From the NCBI GenBank assembly GCA_020438865.1, contig JAGQTU010000033.1, forward strand, positions 1 through 38,133: a stretch of 38,133 bases of DNA. Reading direction: 5' to 3'. Positions 8,070 to 15,264 of this stretch are shown in pieces. The position numbers were made by a program, and so were the translations under genes. Positions within the stretch are counted from its first letter, which is position 1; every line of letters begins with the position of its first letter. The DNA comes from Mycobacterium sp. Its GTDB lineage: Bacteria; Actinomycetota; Actinomycetes; Mycobacteriales; Mycobacteriaceae. The notes below the pieces were generated by a model. That model saw only the letters and a program-made list of their open reading frames with translations, had not been told where the DNA came from and searched no databases.

Positions 8070-8468
8070 CTAAGCGTCCAGGTGTTCCCGGCGACGCAGC
8101 TCGTCGACCTTGTGGACGAGGTCCTGCTGGGCCTCCGGCGACAGGCCGACGGTGCGCGCGGCAATCCGGCGGACACCTTCGTCGCGGGTGTTGGCGAGCC
8201 AGGTTAGTTCCTTGTCGAGCTTCGCGTAGTACTCGTCGTCGGTGAAGTACGCCGGCTTGATCCGGAAGAAGTTGGCAAGCGCCTGCATCGTCTGCGTCGA
8301 CGGGTTGGTGCGGTTGCCCGACCGCAGCTGCGACAGGTAGGGAGCGGACATGGTGACGCCCTCCGCCTTGAGTGCCGCGATCACCTCAGCCGAGGTGTGA
8401 GGGCCACGTCCGGGCGGGTAAACCGTGTCGAACAGGCGATTCAATCGCGCGGCGAACGTCGTGCTCAT
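8070..8468 (-). CDS. espR: Nucleoid-associated transcription regulator EspR
   Basis: 132 residues, full length of Rv3849 and nearly identical in the N-terminal half (MSTTFAARLNRLFDTVYPPG). An XRE-type helix-turn-helix occupies about 20-65, with the recognition helix in MSAPYLSQLRSGNRTNPS; the C-terminal helices (from about 85) form the dimer interface. EspR binds many chromosomal sites, bridges DNA and activates espACD, needed for ESX-1 secretion. The start at 8468 follows GGAGGT about 9 nt upstream; an upstream in-frame ATG (8483) lacks this. It has its own promoter region of more than 300 bp, as expected of an autoregulated global regulator. Confidence 0.96.
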   Translation of the reverse strand: MSTTFAARLNRLFDTVYPPGRGPHTSAEVIAALKAEGVTMSAPYLSQLRSGNRTNPSTQTMQALANFFRIKPAYFTDDEYYAKLDKELTWLANTRDEGVRRIAARTVGLSPEAQQDLVHKVDELRRREHLDA

Positions 8469-8800
8469 CGTGTTGACCTCCACATGCTGAACCAGCTTCT
8501 GTCGTCGTAGGCTTATTTGCTGACCATCGTAGCGATAGTTCTGCCGACAACCAAGTGCAAACTACCGAAAAATTAACGACACCGGACAATATTGACATTC
8601 TGGCAAACATTCCGGCCCGTCGAACACAACCGTACACCCTGGTCGCGGCGCTGAACCGGGCAAAGACGGCCGGCCGGATGCGCGGCGCCGGCCCCGGTCT
8701 CCCGACGTGCTGTATCCGCAGGTCCCGTGAGATTTTGCCGGGCAACCATCGGATCGGCGCCCGCGGAGCGTGCCACGATTTGCTGCCTAACGATCGGGCG
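8469..8800 (-). other. espR upstream region, no gene
   Basis: 332 bp without a credible gene on either strand. It is AT-rich for this genome between about 8500 and 8620. It holds a likely espR promoter (8526-8554) and probably regulator-binding sites, which I cannot define by eye. From about 8640 to 8800 I see nothing specific; the open frames there are weak and not convincing. Confidence 0.5.
8526..8554 (-). promoter_or_regulatory. Probable espR promoter
   Basis: On the minus strand TTGGTT (8554-8549), a 17-nt spacer and TACGAT (8531-8526) form a reasonable SigA promoter. It would give a 5' leader of about 50 nt containing the GGAGGT ribosome-binding site. Confidence 0.45.
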
Positions 8801-9496
8801 TCAGGCGCCGTCCGGCGGCGCCGCGGGCGCCGGGGCCGAGCCGCGGGCGCGGCGGTAGTGCAGGAAAGCGGCCGCGGCCGCGCTCACCGCAACGGCCGCG
8901 CTGACCGCGATCGCCACTTCCGGCCAACCCAGCGCGGAGTGGAACAGGATCCACACGCCGAACACTCCGAACAGCACCGCGGCCATCGCCCGCAGGAAGC
9001 GTTCGGGTAGCCGCCGGTGCAGCAGGCGCCCGGCGGCGATCGCCACCCCGTCGGCCAACACCATGCCGGCGGTGGCCCCGATCCACACCCCCGCCCAGTT
9101 GTGGTCGCTGGCCAGCGCGACGGTGGCCAGCATGGTCTTGTCGCCCAACTCGGCCAGGACGAACGAGGAGACCACCGCGAGAATGACGAACCGGTGCTCG
9201 GCAACCGGGTCGTCCGGGTCGTCGTCGGGCTCGTCCTCGCCGCGCCAGGTCCAAATCGCGAAACCGATGAATGCCACGGCCGCCGCGAAGGCGATCGGGC
9301 GCTGCGGCAGCGTCAGGCCCAGGAAGTGTCCGATCGTCACCGACAGGCCGTGCACCAGGAACGCGGCGATGCCCACCCCGGTCAGCACCACCCACCACCG
9401 GTGGCGCAGCGCGTAGGTCATGGTGATCAGCTGCGATTTGTCACCGAGTTCGGCGAGGAACACCACCCCGAGGCTGACGAGAACGGCGGCGAGCAT
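8801..9496 (-). CDS. TMEM165/GDT1 family cation (Mn2+/Ca2+) exporter
   Basis: 231 residues, inner-membrane protein. Two inverted repeats each carry the family signature: VVFLAELGDKSQLITM near the N-terminus and SFVLAELGDKTMLATVAL at about 115-135. An acidic loop (GEDEPDDDPDDPVAEH) separates the halves, each with three predicted helices, and the C-terminus is Ala/Pro-rich. Family members export Mn2+ or Ca2+ by proton exchange. The start is ATG 9496; a longer open frame begins inside the riboswitch and is rejected. The yybP-ykoY element upstream argues strongly for manganese efflux. The position corresponds to Rv3848, between espR and the Rv3847-like gene. Confidence 0.9.
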   Translation of the reverse strand: MLAAVLVSLGVVFLAELGDKSQLITMTYALRHRWWVVLTGVGIAAFLVHGLSVTIGHFLGLTLPQRPIAFAAAVAFIGFAIWTWRGEDEPDDDPDDPVAEHRFVILAVVSSFVLAELGDKTMLATVALASDHNWAGVWIGATAGMVLADGVAIAAGRLLHRRLPERFLRAMAAVLFGVFGVWILFHSALGWPEVAIAVSAAVAVSAAAAAFLHYRRARGSAPAPAAPPDGA

Positions 9497-9558
9497 GGGC
9501 ACGACCTTTCGACGCGTCGTCCGGAGCCCCGCTTGCGCAGGGCCACCGGACATCCGGT

Positions 9559-9651
9559 CGAAGGTCTCGCCCACCGAACGTCTCCGTTCGGTTCGCCGGC
9601 CGGGCTGTGCGCCAGTATGTCGACACGACGATTGGGGGCTACTCCCCTTCG
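9559..9651 (-). ncRNA. yybP-ykoY manganese riboswitch
   Basis: The leader of the TMEM165 gene matches the aptamer hallmarks. The 5' arm CGAAGG (9651-9646) pairs with CCTTCG (9564-9559) as P1. Next to it is the conserved GGGGAGTAGC (9647-9638). CGACATAC follows in the first loop region, and GGCGAGACC (9571-9563) ends the aptamer. These elements bind Mn2+ between two docked loops. The ATG lies about 62 nt downstream; the expression platform is not obvious. Family knowledge: this riboswitch turns on Mn exporters when Mn2+ is high. Confidence 0.88.
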
Positions 9652-9663
9652 CTGATGGGCTTC

Positions 9664-9669
9664 ACGCTA
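9664..9669 (-). promoter_or_regulatory. -10 element for the riboswitch transcript
   Basis: TAGCGT (TANNNT) on the minus strand would start transcription near 9657, a few nucleotides before the first aptamer helix. The placement supports the riboswitch call. No -35 is clear. Confidence 0.45.
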
Positions 9670-9762
9670 GCGACCCGCGCGGGGCGCCGCCAGTCGGGAA
9701 GCGGAGTTCGGGCAGCCGAAATCACGGATCATCGGCGCCGAATCGCCGGTGTCCGAACGGTG

Positions 9763-10296
9763 TTATGCGGCAAGCAGCATCGCGAGAATGGCGGTGTCGG
9801 GGTGGCTGATCGGGTCGACGCCGACCCGGCTGACCATCGAGGTGATGGTGCCGTCGGACTCGGCCTCGACCCAGGCGGCGCGATGCTCGAGACCCAGATG
9901 CGGCAGACCGGGCAGCAGCACGCATCCCGATGCGGCACCTGAACATTCGGGCAGCGACGGCATCGTCTCCGAGGGTGGATGCAGCATCAGCAGCGCCGGC
10001 GGTTGACGGTCCGCGAAATGCCCTGGCGGCACCGCAGATTCACCGACCACGGTGCCCTCGGCCAGCACGAGGCCGACGGTGCCGGGTTGCGGCCGGTCCG
10101 GAAGCTCTTCACGAACCCCGAAAATGGTTGTGGTGGAGAGCAATCCGGGTAGGGATGCGACGCGGACCGCGACGATCAGCAGCTGGGCCCACTCCTTGGT
10201 CGAATCCGGCCACCGACCGGAGACCACGAAACCCTTCAGCGCACCCCGAGAATGAAACGGGGCGACTTCGACCGCACGCCCGGAACCAGCTTCCAT
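9763..10296 (-). CDS. Conserved mycobacterial protein, Rv3847-like, function unknown
   Basis: 177 residues, the length I recall for Rv3847 and at the same place next to the TMEM165 and espR genes. Soluble, with no signal peptide or membrane helix. Visible features are FVVSGRWPDSTKEWAQLLIVAVRVASLPGLLSTTTIFG near the N-terminus, a Pro-rich middle and a hydrophobic C-terminus. No motif ties it to a known enzyme. GGAGGACGAG just before the ATG is a good ribosome-binding site and fixes the start. In M. tuberculosis the next gene out is sodA; here it is not. Confidence 0.85.
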   Translation of the reverse strand: MEAGSGRAVEVAPFHSRGALKGFVVSGRWPDSTKEWAQLLIVAVRVASLPGLLSTTTIFGVREELPDRPQPGTVGLVLAEGTVVGESAVPPGHFADRQPPALLMLHPPSETMPSLPECSGAASGCVLLPGLPHLGLEHRAAWVEAESDGTITSMVSRVGVDPISHPDTAILAMLLAA

Positions 10297-10471
10297 CTCG
10301 TCCTCCGCGACATCTCGTACCTGTGCGACACGACAGCGGGTCGGTTCGGATCAGAATGCGGTAATCGCCCACTGGCACGCAAGACGACACGAGTGCCAGG
10401 CGCAGCGCAATTGTCGAAAGCCGCCGCGCACCACGCCGCCCCGCGGCGAGGCGGGCGCACCCGGTGCCGGA

Positions 10472-10630
10472 TCAGAACAGGACGATCAGTGCCAGGATGC
10501 CGAGCAGGACCAGGGCGATGACGCCGGCGCGCATCGCGGCCATCATGTAGGACCGGTTGCACGTCGAGGAGGACGCAACCCACTGCGACGGCTGCGATGC
10601 CGATGGCGTGCCGAACGACTGCGATGCCAT
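10472..10630 (-). CDS. Small single-pass membrane protein, 52 residues
   Basis: MASQSFGTPSASQPSQWV, then a short Cys-containing stretch and one strong C-terminal helix (MRAGVIALVLLGILALIVLF) ending at the stop codon, so it is tail-anchored. AGGA lies about 9 nt before ATG 10630; a longer in-frame start at 10663 is possible. The Ser/Gln-rich N-terminus is low in charge. I do not recognise a family. The helix and ribosome-binding site make it a plausible gene, but it could be spurious. Confidence 0.6.
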   Translation of the reverse strand: MASQSFGTPSASQPSQWVASSSTCNRSYMMAAMRAGVIALVLLGILALIVLF

Positions 10631-10679
10631 CAGAACGTCCTGACCTGCGTGTTCAACTACCACCCCTAGTGAAGTTAGT

Positions 10680-10695
10680 CACAGCACCTGCTGTG
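10680..10695. promoter_or_regulatory. 16-bp palindrome upstream of the 52-residue gene
   Basis: CACAGCACCTGCTGTG has exact 7-bp arms around a 2-bp centre, 50 bp before the start of the small membrane protein. It looks like a dimeric regulator site. The regulator is unknown, and it does not match the mycobacterial LexA box. Confidence 0.35.
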
Positions 10696-10939
10696 AGCGC
10701 GATCATAGCGCCTGGCATGCCGCCGGTGAAATCCGCGGCAGTCTGACCTGCGCGGAAAGAATCGGGCCGATGGAGAGAAGACGGATTCGGACATCGCCGG
10801 TCTGGGTAACCGCCGAAGAGTCTGCTTCGCACGGCGTGTCGTGCGGCGCGTCGCACCGCCCGTCGCCTTGGTTAGGGCGCCAAGCGATTTCGCTCGGTCA
10901 TGATCAAGTTGTTGATCGGCGTGTCGACACACCGGCCCG

Positions 10940-11038
10940 TTATCCACAGGTGCGTCAATCCGCGGTGCCCACACGGTGCGCGCACGGGCTTTCGGCCTCG
11001 TACCAGCCTGTGGATAAGCCTGTGGAAACTGTGGATAG
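10940..11038. promoter_or_regulatory. DnaA-box cluster
   Basis: TTATCCACA at 10940-10948 is a perfect consensus DnaA box; TGTGGATAA at 11009-11017 is a perfect box in the opposite direction. TGTGGAAAC (11021-11029) and TGTGGATAG (11030-11038) are near matches in the same direction as the second. Four sites in 99 bp in a GC-rich genome, outside the dnaA-dnaN region, is far above background. Possible roles are titrating DnaA, reactivating it or regulating transcription by it. Confidence 0.7.
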
Positions 11039-11208
11039 TCGAGTCATTGCTGGACTCAACCGGCCGCCGAACCTGCACCGCGTGCCACAAATCGGGGTCC
11101 TGAACTGGGCATCAACGACTACTGGGCGGGCGCCGGCGCGGTACCGCCGACTGGCCGGCGTTGCGCAACTGCCGGTGATATCCATCCGGATCCGCCAGAC
11201 CCGATCGC

Positions 11209-11214
11209 TAGGCT
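11209..11214 (+). promoter_or_regulatory. -10 element of the DUF4328 gene (leaderless)
   Basis: TAGGCT, 6 nt before GTG 11221, with no Shine-Dalgarno in between. Fits leaderless transcription. Confidence 0.5.
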
Positions 11215-11220
11215 GGTCCG

Positions 11221-12285
11221 GTGATTCAGGTGTGCTCCCAGTGCGGAACGCGCTGGAACGTGCGCGATCGCCAGCGCGCGTGGTGCCCGCGCTGCAACGG
11301 CGCGCTGATGGCGCCCGACCCGCGGTGGAGTGCGCCGCCCGCCGGCCCACCCAGCACCGCCGGCCCACCGCCGGCCGGTCGTCCGCCGGTCCCGCACCGC
11401 CAGGCGCCGCGGCTGCCGTCGGGGTTCCGGTGGATCGCGGTACGTCCCGGACCGCCGCCTCCGCCGCGGCGCCGGCGTCGGCCGCTCGGTCCGACCCCGC
11501 GCTATCTGTCCATCCCGCGCTGGGGACTCGTCGACCCGATCGTCCCCGCGGCGACGGCGGATCACGCCGTCCGCACCGGTCCGTCGCCGGCCACCGTGCG
11601 GGCCGCCCTGCTGGCGGCGGTCAGCGTCTTCGGCCTGGCCGCCTTCGTCCACGTCCTCCGGTACGTGCTGCTGCTGATCAACCGCACCTCGCTGCTGCCG
11701 CCACTGGTCGCCACCGCGGCGTTGTGGCTGGGCGTGGTGGTGAGCCTGGCCGCGTTGGTCGCGGTCATCGTGGCGGCGGTGGTGATGACTTCGTGGCTGG
11801 TCGCGCGCAGGGCGGCGGTGTTCCGCCACCGCGGCCAGGACGACCCCCGGCCGGTGTGGGCGCTGTGGGTCGGCTGTCTGACGCCGATCGTCAACCTGGT
11901 GTGGGCCCCGGTTTTCGTCATCGAACTGGCGCATGCCGAGGATTCGCAGGCCCGGCTGCGCGGGCCGATCACCGCGTGGTGGATCGCCTGGGTCTTCGCG
12001 ACCGGGTTGGCCATCTTCGCGTCGGCGACCAGCTTCACCAGCCGGCCGCAGGGCATCGCGGACAACACGGTCACCACGATCGTCACCTATCTGCTGGGCG
12101 TGGCGGTCCTGGTGCTGCTGTGGCAGGTCTTCGACGCGTTCGTGCGCAAGCCGGTGGAGCGTCCCCTGCACCGCTGGGTGATCATGGCCCCCGCCGAGAC
12201 GGCCGGCCCGGCCGACACCGCGACCCCGGCCGATACCGATTCCCCCGCACCGGTTGAGCAGGAACAGCAGGAACCGGCAGCATAG
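11221..12285 (+). CDS. Zinc-ribbon DUF4328 membrane protein (Rv3843c-like)
   Basis: 354 residues. The N-terminus is a zinc ribbon (CSQCGTRWN...WCPRCNG), followed by a Pro/Arg-rich linker to about 120. Then come about five or six membrane helices (from VRAALLAAVSVFGLAAFVHVLRYVL to VTYLLGVAVLVLLWQVFDAFV) containing the DUF4328 pattern PVWALWVGCLTPIVNLVWAPVFVIELAH. The tail is acidic and Pro/Thr-rich. Function unknown. Start is GTG 11221, leaderless. It ends 4 nt before glpQ1, so the two are probably cotranscribed, as in M. tuberculosis (Rv3843c-Rv3842c). Confidence 0.88.
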   Translation: MIQVCSQCGTRWNVRDRQRAWCPRCNGALMAPDPRWSAPPAGPPSTAGPPPAGRPPVPHRQAPRLPSGFRWIAVRPGPPPPPRRRRRPLGPTPRYLSIPRWGLVDPIVPAATADHAVRTGPSPATVRAALLAAVSVFGLAAFVHVLRYVLLLINRTSLLPPLVATAALWLGVVVSLAALVAVIVAAVVMTSWLVARRAAVFRHRGQDDPRPVWALWVGCLTPIVNLVWAPVFVIELAHAEDSQARLRGPITAWWIAWVFATGLAIFASATSFTSRPQGIADNTVTTIVTYLLGVAVLVLLWQVFDAFVRKPVERPLHRWVIMAPAETAGPADTATPADTDSPAPVEQEQQEPAA

Positions 12286-12289
12286 GGCT

Positions 12290-13114
12290 ATGACGCTGGC
12301 CGACGGTGCGCACGGCGGGCATCCCTTCGTGGTGGCCCACCGGGGGGCGTCGGCCGACCGTCCCGAGCACACCCTGGCCGCCTACGAACTGGCGCTGCGG
12401 GAGGGCGCCGACGGCGTCGAATGCGACGTTCGGCTGACCCGCGACGGCCACCTGGTCTGCGTGCACGACCGCCGGGTGGACCGCACCTCGACCGGCACCG
12501 GCCTGGTCAGCGATATGACGCTGGCGCAGCTCAAGGAACTGGACTGGGGCGCCTGGCACAGCAGCTGGCGGCCGGACGGCGCCAACGGCGACACCGGCCT
12601 GCTCACGCTGGACGAGTTGGTGCGCCTGGTCCTGGACTGGAACCGCCCGGTGAAGCTGTTCATCGAGACCAAACATCCGGTGCGCTACGGCGCGCTGGTG
12701 GAGAGCAAGGTGCTCGCGCTGCTGCACCGCTACGGGATCGCCGCCCCGGCCTCGGCCGACCTGTCCCGCGCGGTGGTGATGAGCTTCTCGGCCGCTGCGG
12801 TGTGGCGCATCCGCCGGGCGGCGCCACTGCTGCCGACCGTGCTGCTGGGGGAGACCTCGCGGTACCTCGGCGGTAGCGCGGCCACCACGGTCGGCGCTAC
12901 GGCGGTCGGTCCCTCGATCGCCACCCTGCGCGAGCATCCCGAACTCGTCGACCGCGCCGCGGCGCAGGGCCGCGCGATGTACTGCTGGACCGTCGACCAC
13001 TACGAGGACGTCGGCTTCTGCCGCGACGTCGGGGTGGGCTGGATCGCCACCAACCACCCCGGCCGCACCAAGGCCTGGCTGCAGAACGGTCTCACCGGCG
13101 CCGGCCTCGACTAG
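12290..13114 (+). CDS. glpQ1: Glycerophosphodiester phosphodiesterase GlpQ1
   Basis: 274 residues, the length of Rv3842c. It hydrolyses glycerophosphodiesters (deacylated phospholipids) to glycerol-3-phosphate and an alcohol. The TIM-barrel signature is complete: VVAHRGAS (catalytic His 17), PEHTLAAYELAL, EGADGVECDVRLTRDGHLVCVHD with the metal-binding Glu/Asp and second catalytic His, and the late CWTVDHYEDV strand. There is no signal peptide, so it is probably cytoplasmic. ATG 12290 matches the homologue start; an upstream in-frame start overlaps the previous gene and is not needed. The gene is convergent with the LCP gene, 4 nt apart. In M. tuberculosis bfrB lies between them; here it is missing. 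Confidence 0.95.
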   Translation: MTLADGAHGGHPFVVAHRGASADRPEHTLAAYELALREGADGVECDVRLTRDGHLVCVHDRRVDRTSTGTGLVSDMTLAQLKELDWGAWHSSWRPDGANGDTGLLTLDELVRLVLDWNRPVKLFIETKHPVRYGALVESKVLALLHRYGIAAPASADLSRAVVMSFSAAAVWRIRRAAPLLPTVLLGETSRYLGGSAATTVGATAVGPSIATLREHPELVDRAAAQGRAMYCWTVDHYEDVGFCRDVGVGWIATNHPGRTKAWLQNGLTGAGLD

Positions 13115-13118
13115 ACGC

Positions 13119-14417
13119 TCACTGCTGGGCGTCGAGCACCTCAACGGGGAGTGGCGTGTCCGAGCGCAGCGCGTCGAACAGCTTGGTGGCGCCGTCGGCG
13201 TCCCACACCACCACCGACCCGGAGTCGCTGCCGGTGAACTCGCCGATCGGGACGGTCACCGTGGTGGGCGACCCGTGCAGCGCCCAGCCCAGCCGGGCCA
13301 GGTCCCACACATGGGCGTCGCTGTCGACGGTCAGCGCCCCGATCGCCGCGTGCGGGATGGCATACCAGCGCCACGGGTTGAGCCAGACGGCTGGGCTGCT
13401 CGCCCGGTGCAGCAGCGCCGACATGAACTGCCGCTGGTGGATCATCCGGTCCAGGTCGGCGCGCGGGGTGGCCCGGGAGCGGACGTAGCCGAGCGCGTTG
13501 CGGCCGTCCAGCGTCTGGCATCCGGCAGGCAGGTCGATGCCGGCCAACGGGTCGCTGATCGGTTCGGCCGGACAGACCTCGACGCCGCCCAACGCGTCGA
13601 CCAGGGTGGGAAACCCGCCGAAGCCCACCTCCGCGTAATGGTCCAGGCGCAAACCCGTGGCCTGCTCGACCGTCTGGGCAAGCAGCGCGGGGCCGCCGTC
13701 GACGTAGGCGGCGTTGATCTTGTCGCTGCCGTAGCCGGGGATGTCGACGTAGGAGTCGCGCGGGATGGACACCATGGTTGCGGGGAGGTCGGAGCCCAGG
13801 CCGGGCAGGTGCACCACGAGGATCGTGTCGGTGCGCCCGGTACCCAGGTCGCCGCCGGTGGACAACTCGGCCTGCTGCTCGGGCGTCAAGCCCTCGCGGC
13901 TGTCGGTGCCGACGAGGAGCCAGTTGGTGCCGCGCCCGGCGGCCGGCCGGCCGTCGTAGTCGCTGAACACCGCCACGCGATGCAGCTTGGAGTCCGCCCA
14001 GGCCGCGGTGCCGGCCCCGGCCGCGACGGCGGCCACGACCAGGACGACGAGCCCGACGACGACGCGCCGGCCCCAGCGCCGCTTCTTGCGCACCTTCGGG
14101 CGGGGCGGCGGGGCGACCGGCCGCGCCGCGGCGACCGGCGGTCGGGGCCGGGGTTGGAACGGCGGCGTTGGTGGGCCCGACGGTTGGCGCGGCGGAAGCG
14201 GCGGCAGGGTCTGCCGCCGGGACGGGGGCCGTTGAGAAGGTGGAAGCGGTGGGCGTGGCGGCGGGGCCGACGGGCGCTGCGGCGGTGTGGGTGGCGGGGG
14301 CCGGTAGCCGGGGTCGCGGCGGATGACCTGTGGCGGTTCCGGCGGCGGAGCGGACTGCCGGGGGATCCGCTCGGTGGGCGGATCGGGCCTGGGCCGGCGC
14401 GGCCAGTCGTCGCTCAC
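13119..14417 (-). CDS. LytR-CpsA-Psr (LCP) family ligase
   Basis: 432 residues. Residues 1-110 are a Pro/Arg-rich cytoplasmic tail, one membrane helix follows (about 113-140, VVVGLVVLVVAAVAAGAG), then the extracellular LCP domain: NWLLVGTDSR, GRTDTILVVHL, TMVSIPRDSYVDIPGYGSDKINAAY, and GCQTLDGRNALGYVRSR with the Arg residues that bind the pyrophosphate. LCP enzymes transfer polymers from a polyprenyl carrier to peptidoglycan; in mycobacteria this is arabinogalactan attachment. It sits where M. tuberculosis has Rv3840, much shorter as I recall. Start is GTG 14417 with TAAATT 6 nt upstream (leaderless). Confidence 0.93.
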   Translation of the reverse strand: MSDDWPRRPRPDPPTERIPRQSAPPPEPPQVIRRDPGYRPPPPTPPQRPSAPPPRPPLPPSQRPPSRRQTLPPLPPRQPSGPPTPPFQPRPRPPVAAARPVAPPPRPKVRKKRRWGRRVVVGLVVLVVAAVAAGAGTAAWADSKLHRVAVFSDYDGRPAAGRGTNWLLVGTDSREGLTPEQQAELSTGGDLGTGRTDTILVVHLPGLGSDLPATMVSIPRDSYVDIPGYGSDKINAAYVDGGPALLAQTVEQATGLRLDHYAEVGFGGFPTLVDALGGVEVCPAEPISDPLAGIDLPAGCQTLDGRNALGYVRSRATPRADLDRMIHQRQFMSALLHRASSPAVWLNPWRWYAIPHAAIGALTVDSDAHVWDLARLGWALHGSPTTVTVPIGEFTGSDSGSVVVWDADGATKLFDALRSDTPLPVEVLDAQQ

Positions 14418-14423
14418 CAGGAC

Positions 14424-14429
14424 AATTTA
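14424..14429 (-). promoter_or_regulatory. -10 element of the LCP gene (leaderless)
   Basis: TAAATT on the minus strand, 6 nt before GTG 14417. Confidence 0.5.
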
Positions 14430-14447
14430 CGCGCCCGGCGGCTCAAT

Positions 14448-15227
14448 TCACTTCAGCCAGCCGGTGTGGCCGGCCAACAGGACGTAGCCCACGAACGCCA
14501 CGGTGTCGATCAGGCCGTGGGCGATGACTAGCGGCCACAGCCGGCCGCTGCGGCGCCACGCGTACCCGAACACCAGGCCCATCGCCACGTTGCCGAGCCC
14601 GGCGCCGAACCCCTGGTAGAGGTGGTACATCCCGCGCAGCGCGCTGGAGGCGAGCACCGACTTGGCGCTGCTGAGCCCGAGTTGCTCGAGCCGCGTGATC
14701 AGGTAGCCGACGACCACCACCTCCTCGGCGAAGCCGTTGGCGAACGCCGACAGGATCAGAACCGGGAGCCGCCACCAGCTGTGGTGCAGCGCGGACGGCT
14801 CCACCTCGGCGTTGAGCCCCAGCGCACGGGCCGCGAGGTACAGCAGCAGCCCCGGGATGCCGATCAGGGCGGCCAGGCCCACCCCGCCCAACACGTCGGG
14901 GCGCCACCGCGGCCGGCCCAGCCCGATGCGGGCCGGGCCGATCCCGCTGCGCCACAACAGATAGAGCGCAAGGCCGCCCCAGGCCACCAACTGCGCGATC
15001 GAGGCCAGGTTGAGCCCGAGGTTGACCAGGTCGTAGCGGGACTGGTTCGGGTTGAGCCGGACCCGGTGACCGGCGAGCCCGGACAATACGGCGTCGGTCA
15101 GCTGCAGGACCGCGATCACCGCGCTGACCCCGAAGGTGACGGCCAGCATGACGCCGACCTCGATGCGTATTCCCCGCCGGTTCGACTCGACCGGGTCGCC
15201 GATCGGATCGTCGTGGGGCGCGCTCAC
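14448..15227 (-). CDS. CPBP-family intramembrane protease
   Basis: 259 residues with about seven membrane helices. CPBP (Abi/Rce1-like) proteins cleave within the membrane using paired Glu and His residues. Seen here: AFANGFAEEVVVVGYLITRL (the Glu pair), SALRGMYHLYQGF (second motif, His), and VIAHGLIDTVAF (HxxxD). The Arg normally in EExxxR is absent at that spacing; the nearest is in YLITRL, a variant I believe is common in actinobacterial members. Substrate unknown. GTG 15227 has TACCGT 6 nt upstream (leaderless). It lies between the LCP and DUF2470 genes, all minus strand. Confidence 0.87.
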   Translation of the reverse strand: MSAPHDDPIGDPVESNRRGIRIEVGVMLAVTFGVSAVIAVLQLTDAVLSGLAGHRVRLNPNQSRYDLVNLGLNLASIAQLVAWGGLALYLLWRSGIGPARIGLGRPRWRPDVLGGVGLAALIGIPGLLLYLAARALGLNAEVEPSALHHSWWRLPVLILSAFANGFAEEVVVVGYLITRLEQLGLSSAKSVLASSALRGMYHLYQGFGAGLGNVAMGLVFGYAWRRSGRLWPLVIAHGLIDTVAFVGYVLLAGHTGWLK

Positions 15228-15233
15228 CCCGTC

Positions 15234-15239
15234 ACGGTA
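15234..15239 (-). promoter_or_regulatory. -10 element of the CPBP gene (leaderless)
   Basis: TACCGT on the minus strand, 6 nt before GTG 15227; it lies in the 37-nt gap after the DUF2470 gene. Confidence 0.45.
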
Positions 15240-15264
15240 ACGGCCCGGCCCGCTGGCCCCGCGG

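Larger units (their letters stand above)
10631..11220. other. Non-coding segment with DnaA-box cluster
   Basis: 590 bp with no convincing gene on either strand. It holds a 16-bp palindrome (10680-10695), a hairpin-prone stretch around 10875-10892, four DnaA-box-like 9-mers between 10940 and 11038, and the -10 element of the next gene. Nothing resembles a tRNA or a mobile-element end. In M. tuberculosis the corresponding interval carries a transposase gene, Rv3845 and sodA, none of which is here. Confidence 0.6.

Noticed and set aside
9497-9574. N-terminal extension of the TMEM165 protein (start at 9574)
   Set aside because: The extra 26 residues fall within and just after the riboswitch aptamer, are not hydrophobic, and ATG 9496 starts directly at the first helix.
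10860-10910. tRNA-like folding around CCTTGGTTAGGGCGCCAAG
   Set aside because: Only one short stem can be formed; no T-arm consensus or cloverleaf.
10872-11090. 72-residue minus-strand open frame across the DnaA boxes
   Set aside because: Sequence is Arg/His/Cys-rich with no ribosome-binding site; the DnaA boxes explain this stretch better.
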